In this document: positions 60,318-64,000 of the stretch, in pieces
Position numbering within the stretch: position 1 is the first letter of the stretch
How the letters are laid out: every line of letters starts with the position of its first letter
Source: Kitasatospora sp. NBC_01266
Lineage (GTDB): Bacteria; Actinomycetota; Actinomycetes; Streptomycetales; Streptomycetaceae
Length of the DNA: 64,000 bases
NCBI RefSeq assembly: GCF_036242395.1
Contig: NZ_CP108458.1
Span: 1,240,001 to 1,304,000 of the forward strand
Direction of reading: 5' to 3'
Program-made: the position numbers and the translations under genes
Notes under the pieces: generated by a model
Seen by the model: only the letters and a program-made list of their open reading frames with translations
Databases searched by the model: none
What the model was told of the DNA's origin: nothing

Positions 60318-61994
60318 CTTCGATACGTACATGAAATCTGCGGGTCGTGACTCCACAGTCACGGTCCGCTTTTTCATGTCGTAGACCAGGTTCAGGCCGA
60401 AGCTCTCGTAGATCGGTGCCTTGCGTTCGGGTTCGGCCCGCAGGAGGCGGTCGGTGAGATCGCCGAGGTCGCTGATCAGACGTTCGATCTGCTGGTGGGT
60501 GAGCGGGGCCGGGATCTCGGCGGTGAGCTGGTTGAGGCGCTGCTGGGCGGTGGCCTGTTGGAGGCGTGCTTCGTTGATCCATTGGGCGACTGTGGCGGGG
60601 TCGCCTCCGGCGTCGAGGGTGGCGCGGTAGCGGGTGATGTTGGCGAGCGCGGTCTCGACCTCGTGGCGTGCGGCCTGGACGGTGACCGGATCGGGGGCGG
60701 TTGTGGTCTGGGCCTGCTGGAGTTCCGTGATGGTGCGCTTGAGGCGGCTGGGGGCGAAGGCAGTGCCGATCCAGCGGTCGAGCGCGGGCAGGATCACGCT
60801 CTCGCGCAGGTAGACGGTGGGCGGGTGGTCGAGGGCTCGGCTCTTGGCGTACTCGGCGGGGTAGCTGCACCGGTAGTGGGGATGGCCGTTGTTGAAGGTG
60901 CCCTGCATCTTGCGGTCGCACAGGGCGCAGCGCATCAGGCCGCGCAGCGCGTAGGTGCGGTCGGTGGTGCGGGGTTTGCGCTCTACGGGGTGGGTTGCGG
61001 CGGATTTGGTGGCCAGTTTGAGCTGGACCTGTTCGAAGTCGCCGGTGGTGATGAGGGGTTCGTGGGCGAGGCCGGCGGACTTGATCCACTTCTCGGGGTC
61101 GTTCCAGCGCAGCTTGGTGATGTGGCCCAGCGCGACGTCTTCGACGTCGAGGAGGACCTCGTCCTTGCGCTGGCGGTTCCAGACCTGGTGGCCGGTGTAG
61201 CGGGGGTTGAGGAGGATGACGCGGATCGCGCTCTTGGCCCAAGCGTTGCCGTGGCGGTGCGGGTTGCGGGCGCGGTCGTGGGCGGAGGGGCAGGGGATGT
61301 TGTCGCGGGTGAGGCCTTCGGCGATGGCGTACAGACCTTTGCCACGCAGGTACTCGGCGAAGATCCGCTGGATGACGGGGGCAGCGGTCGGGTCGGGCTC
61401 GAGGCAGCGCAGGCGCTTGCCGTCGCGGGCCTTGATGGGGTTGGGGTGGGGTCCGGCGTCGGCGAGGCGGTAGCCGTAGGGCGGGCGGCCGCCGAGGTAA
61501 CGGCCTTCGAGGGCGGCCTGGGACGCCATCGCGGTGCGGACCCGGATCTTGATGCGGGTCCGTTCGCCCTTGGACATGCCGCCGAAGACGGACATGACCA
61601 GGTCGTGGGCCTCGCTGTCGGGATCCACGGCGCCACCGACTTCGGGCACCCACAGCTGAACGCCGTAGTGGGCGAAGACGGGTTGGGTGAGGCCGTACTG
61701 GTTGCCGTAGAAGACGCGCTGGGGTTCGCCGATGACGACGGCGTCGAACCCTCGGTCGGGATCCTTGAGGGCGGCGAGCAGGGCGGCGGCCCGGGGGCGG
61801 CGCTTCCAGGGCAGGGAGCGGGAGTAGCCGACGTCGAAGAACTCGGTGACGATCCGGCCGCCGGCCGGGGTGATGAGCGCTTCGGCGCGGGTGCGCTGCC
61901 AGTTGCGGGAGGTCTCCGGGTCTTGAAGGTCCTCGGTGGAGACGCGTCCGGCGAAGGCGAACGCGAGGGCAGTGGGACTGGGGGTGGCGGTCAT
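60282..61994 (-). CDS. Large serine recombinase (integrase) ending inside tRNA-Leu
   Basis: A 570-residue large serine recombinase. The N-terminal catalytic domain has AFAFAGRVSTEDLQDPETSR with nucleophile Ser19; GGMSKGERTRIKIRVRTAMA links to the DNA-binding part, and a zinc ribbon (MRCALCDRKMQGTFNN then YRCSYP) and a coiled coil (LQQATAQQRLNQL) follow. The last 12 residues (KCPRGDLNPHAR) are encoded by antisense tRNA-Leu, and the stop TAA lies in its variable arm. So the gene was completed by integration at the tRNA. It probably catalyses integration and excision of the element. ATG 61994 has a GGAG site; TTG 62000 is less likely. Confidence 0.92.
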   Translation of the reverse strand: MTATPSPTALAFAFAGRVSTEDLQDPETSRNWQRTRAEALITPAGGRIVTEFFDVGYSRSLPWKRRPRAAALLAALKDPDRGFDAVVIGEPQRVFYGNQYGLTQPVFAHYGVQLWVPEVGGAVDPDSEAHDLVMSVFGGMSKGERTRIKIRVRTAMASQAALEGRYLGGRPPYGYRLADAGPHPNPIKARDGKRLRCLEPDPTAAPVIQRIFAEYLRGKGLYAIAEGLTRDNIPCPSAHDRARNPHRHGNAWAKSAIRVILLNPRYTGHQVWNRQRKDEVLLDVEDVALGHITKLRWNDPEKWIKSAGLAHEPLITTGDFEQVQLKLATKSAATHPVERKPRTTDRTYALRGLMRCALCDRKMQGTFNNGHPHYRCSYPAEYAKSRALDHPPTVYLRESVILPALDRWIGTAFAPSRLKRTITELQQAQTTTAPDPVTVQAARHEVETALANITRYRATLDAGGDPATVAQWINEARLQQATAQQRLNQLTAEIPAPLTHQQIERLISDLGDLTDRLLRAEPERKAPIYESFGLNLVYDMKKRTVTVESRPADFMYVSKCPRGDLNPHAR

Positions 61995-62076
61995 GGGCAA
62001 CTCCAGGGGCGGCTGGCGGTTGGTACGCCCCCGTCGTAACTCGGACGGGGGCGAAGGGCCAGTCGGCGCGACGAGT

Positions 62077-62322
62077 TCACGGCTGTCGACCGATGGATGG
62101 GGGCCCTGTGGCCTGGGCTCGTTCGGCCTTGAGGAAGGCCAGCAGGGCTGCGGCAGCGGGGCTGGTGAGGGCCGGTGGGTGTTCGGGAAGCACCACAGTG
62201 ACGGTCACGGGCGGAGGTTCGCCGTGCTGCCGGGCAACGCGTGCTGTCGAGCCGTCAGAGCGCCGTTGGCGCGGCGATTCAGGCCGCGGCTGGCGATCCT
62301 CGGCCGGCGAGGTGCCTGGCAT
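62077..62322 (-). CDS. Small protein upstream of serine recombinase
   Basis: An 81-residue protein. The N-terminal half is charged and low-complexity; the C-terminal VTVTVVLPEHPPALTSPAAA then ALLAFLKAERA looks like a small conserved fold often found beside actinomycete recombinases. The ATG at 62322 lies one base after the stop of the preceding gene, so the two are coupled. It may be a recombination accessory factor; function unknown. Confidence 0.6.
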   Translation of the reverse strand: MPGTSPAEDRQPRPESPRQRRSDGSTARVARQHGEPPPVTVTVVLPEHPPALTSPAAAALLAFLKAERAQATGPPSIGRQP

Positions 62323-62323
62323 G

Positions 62324-62566
62324 TCAGCTCCGGTCCGAGGCGGCGTGCTGCTGGAGGAGTTCGGTGAGGGCTCCGGCTGCCTGGTTGACGACCACGGAGT
62401 TGCCGAGCAAGCGCAGGCGGGCGGTGCGCGAGATGCCGGGCACACCTGTCCACCCGGGCGGGGTCCCCTTTCGTCGGGGTGGGTTTGAGGGCGTGCACTG
62501 TCGCATGGGGAGTGCTTCATCCGTGTGTGCAACTGCTTCTGTAGGTTTGTCGGGCATGTCTTGCAT
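62324..62566 (-). CDS. Small protein with C5-methyltransferase motif X, probably a remnant
   Basis: An 80-residue protein whose C-terminal half (PPGWTGVPGISRTARLRLLG then NSVVVNQAAGALTELLQ) matches the end of cytosine-5 DNA methyltransferases: motif X with RLRLLGNSVV. Motifs I to VIII are missing, so it cannot methylate alone. It has an AGGGAG ribosome site 5 bases before ATG 62566, so it is expressed or was fused by deletion. It is divergent from the tyrosine recombinase. Confidence 0.65.
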   Translation of the reverse strand: MQDMPDKPTEAVAHTDEALPMRQCTPSNPPRRKGTPPGWTGVPGISRTARLRLLGNSVVVNQAAGALTELLQQHAASDRS

Positions 62567-62606
62567 GGCGTCTCCCTGGGGTTGGTAGTGCCGGGTGGGA
62601 GGCGTG

Positions 62607-63761
62607 ATGGAGGAGTTCAGATCGTTCTTGGTGAAACTGCCGTCCGGGATCAACTACTGGACGGTGCTTGATGCGGGGCTGCGGCCGGTGGTCGCGGCTG
62701 ACGAGTTCTTGATCAATGCCCGGTTGGGTCGGGATCTGGCGGAGTCCACGACGCGTGCGTACGCGACATCGATCGCCCTGTACCTGCGGTGGTGCGCGCG
62801 GATCGAGATGGGCTGGCCGCAGGCGACGGTTCGGCTGGGCCGGTTCGTGCACTGGTTGCAGCACGATGCTGGCGACGGCGAGAACCTGGTGGTGCTGGTC
62901 CGCCCGGTACGCGGTGCCCGACGGGTGAACTGCGTCCTTTCCGCAGTACGGGAGTTCATCCGGTTTGCGGTCTCGACGGGCCTGGCGGACTCGGCGGCGC
63001 TGGAGCCGCTCTACGACTTGGTCCCGGTCTGGGACCTGCCACCGGAGTTGCGCGGAGAAGGGCAGACCCGGTGGCGCTCTCGGGCCCGGCACCGGCTGCG
63101 TGAGGCCGAGTCGCTTGTGGACGCGGCGTCACCGGAGGAGATCCTGGGTCTGCTGCGAGCATGTCGGAACGCCCGGGACCGGTTCATCATCGTGGCGTTG
63201 TGGCGAATGGGCTTGCGCCGGGGTGAGTTGACCGGTGTTCGCCGCGAGGATGTCCATTTCCTTGCCGATGCCTCGCGGTTGGGCTGTGGGATCGCCGCAG
63301 CTCACCTGCATGTCCGGCGCCGGGAGAACGTGAACGGGGCGGCGGCCAAGTCGCGTCGGCACCGGCCGATCCCGGCGGACTGGCTGGTGGTGCAGGCTTA
63401 CGACCGGTTCATGGCCGAGCGGGATGCCTGCCGGCAGGCCCAGGGGTGCGATTTCCTGCTGGTGAACCTGTTCCGGGCGCCGTTGGGGGCGCCGATGCGT
63501 CCGCAGGCGTTGAACGAGTTGCTCGAGGCGCTGTCGCGGCGGGCCGAGCTGGAGCGCGGGGTTCATCCGCACATGGCTCGCCACGCGTTCGGTTCGGGCG
63601 TCGTGGCCGCCGGTGCGACCTTGGACGAGTTCAAGGAGCTCATGGGTCACGCCTCGTTCGCCTCCGGCGAGCCGTACTTGCATCCCGATCCGCGGCGGTT
63701 GCGGGCTGCGGTGGAGAGTGTGCCGTTGCCCCGTGAGATTCCCAGCGAGGTGAACTGGTGA
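62607..63761 (+). CDS. Tyrosine recombinase/integrase
   Basis: A 384-residue tyrosine recombinase. An N-terminal SAM-like DNA-binding domain (ESTTRAYATSIALYLRWCAR) precedes the catalytic domain: first Arg in WRMGLRRGELTGVRRED, the HxxR pair in VHPHMARHAFGSG, and the final His and Tyr in LMGHASFASGEPYLHPDP. It resembles the XerD/Tn554-type group. ATG 62607 has a GGGAGG site 5 bases upstream. It overlaps the next gene as GTGA, so the two act together. Confidence 0.88.
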   Translation: MEEFRSFLVKLPSGINYWTVLDAGLRPVVAADEFLINARLGRDLAESTTRAYATSIALYLRWCARIEMGWPQATVRLGRFVHWLQHDAGDGENLVVLVRPVRGARRVNCVLSAVREFIRFAVSTGLADSAALEPLYDLVPVWDLPPELRGEGQTRWRSRARHRLREAESLVDAASPEEILGLLRACRNARDRFIIVALWRMGLRRGELTGVRREDVHFLADASRLGCGIAAAHLHVRRRENVNGAAAKSRRHRPIPADWLVVQAYDRFMAERDACRQAQGCDFLLVNLFRAPLGAPMRPQALNELLEALSRRAELERGVHPHMARHAFGSGVVAAGATLDEFKELMGHASFASGEPYLHPDPRRLRAAVESVPLPREIPSEVNW

Positions 63762-64000
63762 GTGCAACTTCCCTCCGTCCCCTGCCGGTTGATCCGCAGC
63801 ATGAGGACCTGGCCCGGCTGCGTGCCCGCCTGCGTACGGACTTCCTGACCCGCGCCGGCTGGGACGAGGCCACCGGTGTGCTCACGCCCGACCGGCGGGA
63901 TCCGCTGCTGGGCCTGGAGGACTGTCCGGTGGCGGACTGCCGGGCTCCGCTGCCGAGGCGGGCGGCGAAGCTCTGTGACCGGTGCGCCAGGCGGTTCGAA
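63758..64000 (+). CDS. Partial Cys-rich protein coupled to tyrosine recombinase
   Basis: The first 81 codons of a gene that runs off the window. It starts at GTG 63758, overlapping the recombinase stop as GTGA. Residues include DFLTRAGWDEATGVLTPDRR and a Cys cluster (EDCPVADCRAPLPRRAAKLC then DRCARRF), C-x4-C and C-x2-C, suggesting a zinc finger. In actinomycete elements a second integrase or DNA-binding partner often follows the first; the identity cannot be fixed from this piece. Confidence 0.7.
   Translation, partial: MSATSLRPLPVDPQHEDLARLRARLRTDFLTRAGWDEATGVLTPDRRDPLLGLEDCPVADCRAPLPRRAAKLCDRCARRFE

Larger units (their letters stand above)
60300..64000. mobile_element. Left end of an integrated element at tRNA-Leu (incomplete)
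   Basis: The element starts at or near the tRNA-Leu 3' end (attachment site within about 60300-60320) and continues past the window. Seen so far are the serine recombinase, two small accessory genes, a tyrosine recombinase and a Cys-rich partner. The other end and a second attachment site are not in view, so its type (prophage remnant or integrative element) is undecided. Confidence 0.65.

Noticed and set aside
60259..61653. Minus-strand frame ending GGLEPPRPIKGTS
   Set aside because: Antisense tRNA-Leu and serine recombinase read in another frame; the recombinase frame is the real one.
60495..62039. Plus-strand frame over the serine recombinase
   Set aside because: Gly/Val/Ala-rich shadow of the minus-strand gene; no motif.

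Overview
The window reads as high-GC actinomycete chromosome, almost certainly Streptomycetaceae (Streptomyces, Kitasatospora or a close relative). The reasons are strong GC bias at third codon positions, frequent GTG and TTG starts, GTGA/ATGA stop-start overlaps, a conservon (histidine kinase-like, roadblock, DUF742 and GTPase genes), a DUF397 gene, a c-di-AMP riboswitch ahead of a resuscitation-promoting-factor-like gene, a MalR-controlled maltose operon and the actinomycete-type hopanoid cluster. No species name can be given from sequence alone.

Layout from left to right. 0-4 kb: a lone DUF397 gene, a degenerate CbiX-like protein, a long intergenic stretch with heptamer repeats, then a secreted Rpf/LysM/NlpC-P60 cell-wall hydrolase preceded by a Crp-like box, a candidate promoter and a c-di-AMP riboswitch. 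4-10.5 kb: maltose/maltodextrin import and hydrolysis (malE, malF, malG, alpha-glucosidase, malR) on the minus strand, with a near-perfect MalR-type operator ahead of malE. 10.6-13.1 kb: tyrosine/homogentisate catabolism (hmgA-fahA). 13.3-15.1 kb: two tandem secreted glutamic (G1) peptidases. 15.1-20.1 kb: a conservon followed by a FAD monooxygenase. 20.1-24.3 kb: a frameshifted aldose 1-epimerase and a giant LuxR-type regulator. 24.5-29.3 kb: an orphan class I terpene synthase, an aldehyde dehydrogenase/DUF779 pair, a serine beta-lactamase-like esterase and a Nudix hydrolase. 29.2-38.1 kb: a periplasmic molybdenum oxidoreductase with its cytochrome b, several regulators (TetR, LysR, a double MarR), an aldo-keto reductase and a FabG-like reductase. 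38.1-39.0 kb: small zinc-binding and membrane proteins.

39.0-52.1 kb is a minus-strand hopanoid operon in the order hpnC, hpnD, hpnE, polyprenyl diphosphate synthase, shc, hpnG, hpnH, ispG, dxs, hpnO. It carries its own isoprenoid-precursor genes (dxs, ispG), and an IPP isomerase (idi) lies at 58.6 kb. Between them (52.4-57.9 kb) is a compact cluster for a surface glycopolymer or polyol-phosphate product: nucleotidyltransferase, glycerol-1-phosphate dehydrogenase-like enzyme, CDP-alcohol phosphotransferase, glycosyltransferase and an ABC-2 exporter pair. From memory, this order resembles the SCO6750-SCO6771 neighbourhood of S. coelicolor; that was not checked here.

The right edge (about 60.3 kb onward) is the end of an integrated element. 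A large serine recombinase has its last codons and stop inside the antisense of a tRNA-Leu(GAG) gene. It is followed by small accessory genes, one of which looks like the C-terminal motif X piece of a cytosine-5 DNA methyltransferase, then a tyrosine recombinase and a Cys-rich partner gene that runs off the window. The least-explained items are this element, the double-MarR fusion, the conservon with a FAD monooxygenase and apparent CTG start, and the short phased repeats upstream or downstream of several genes.
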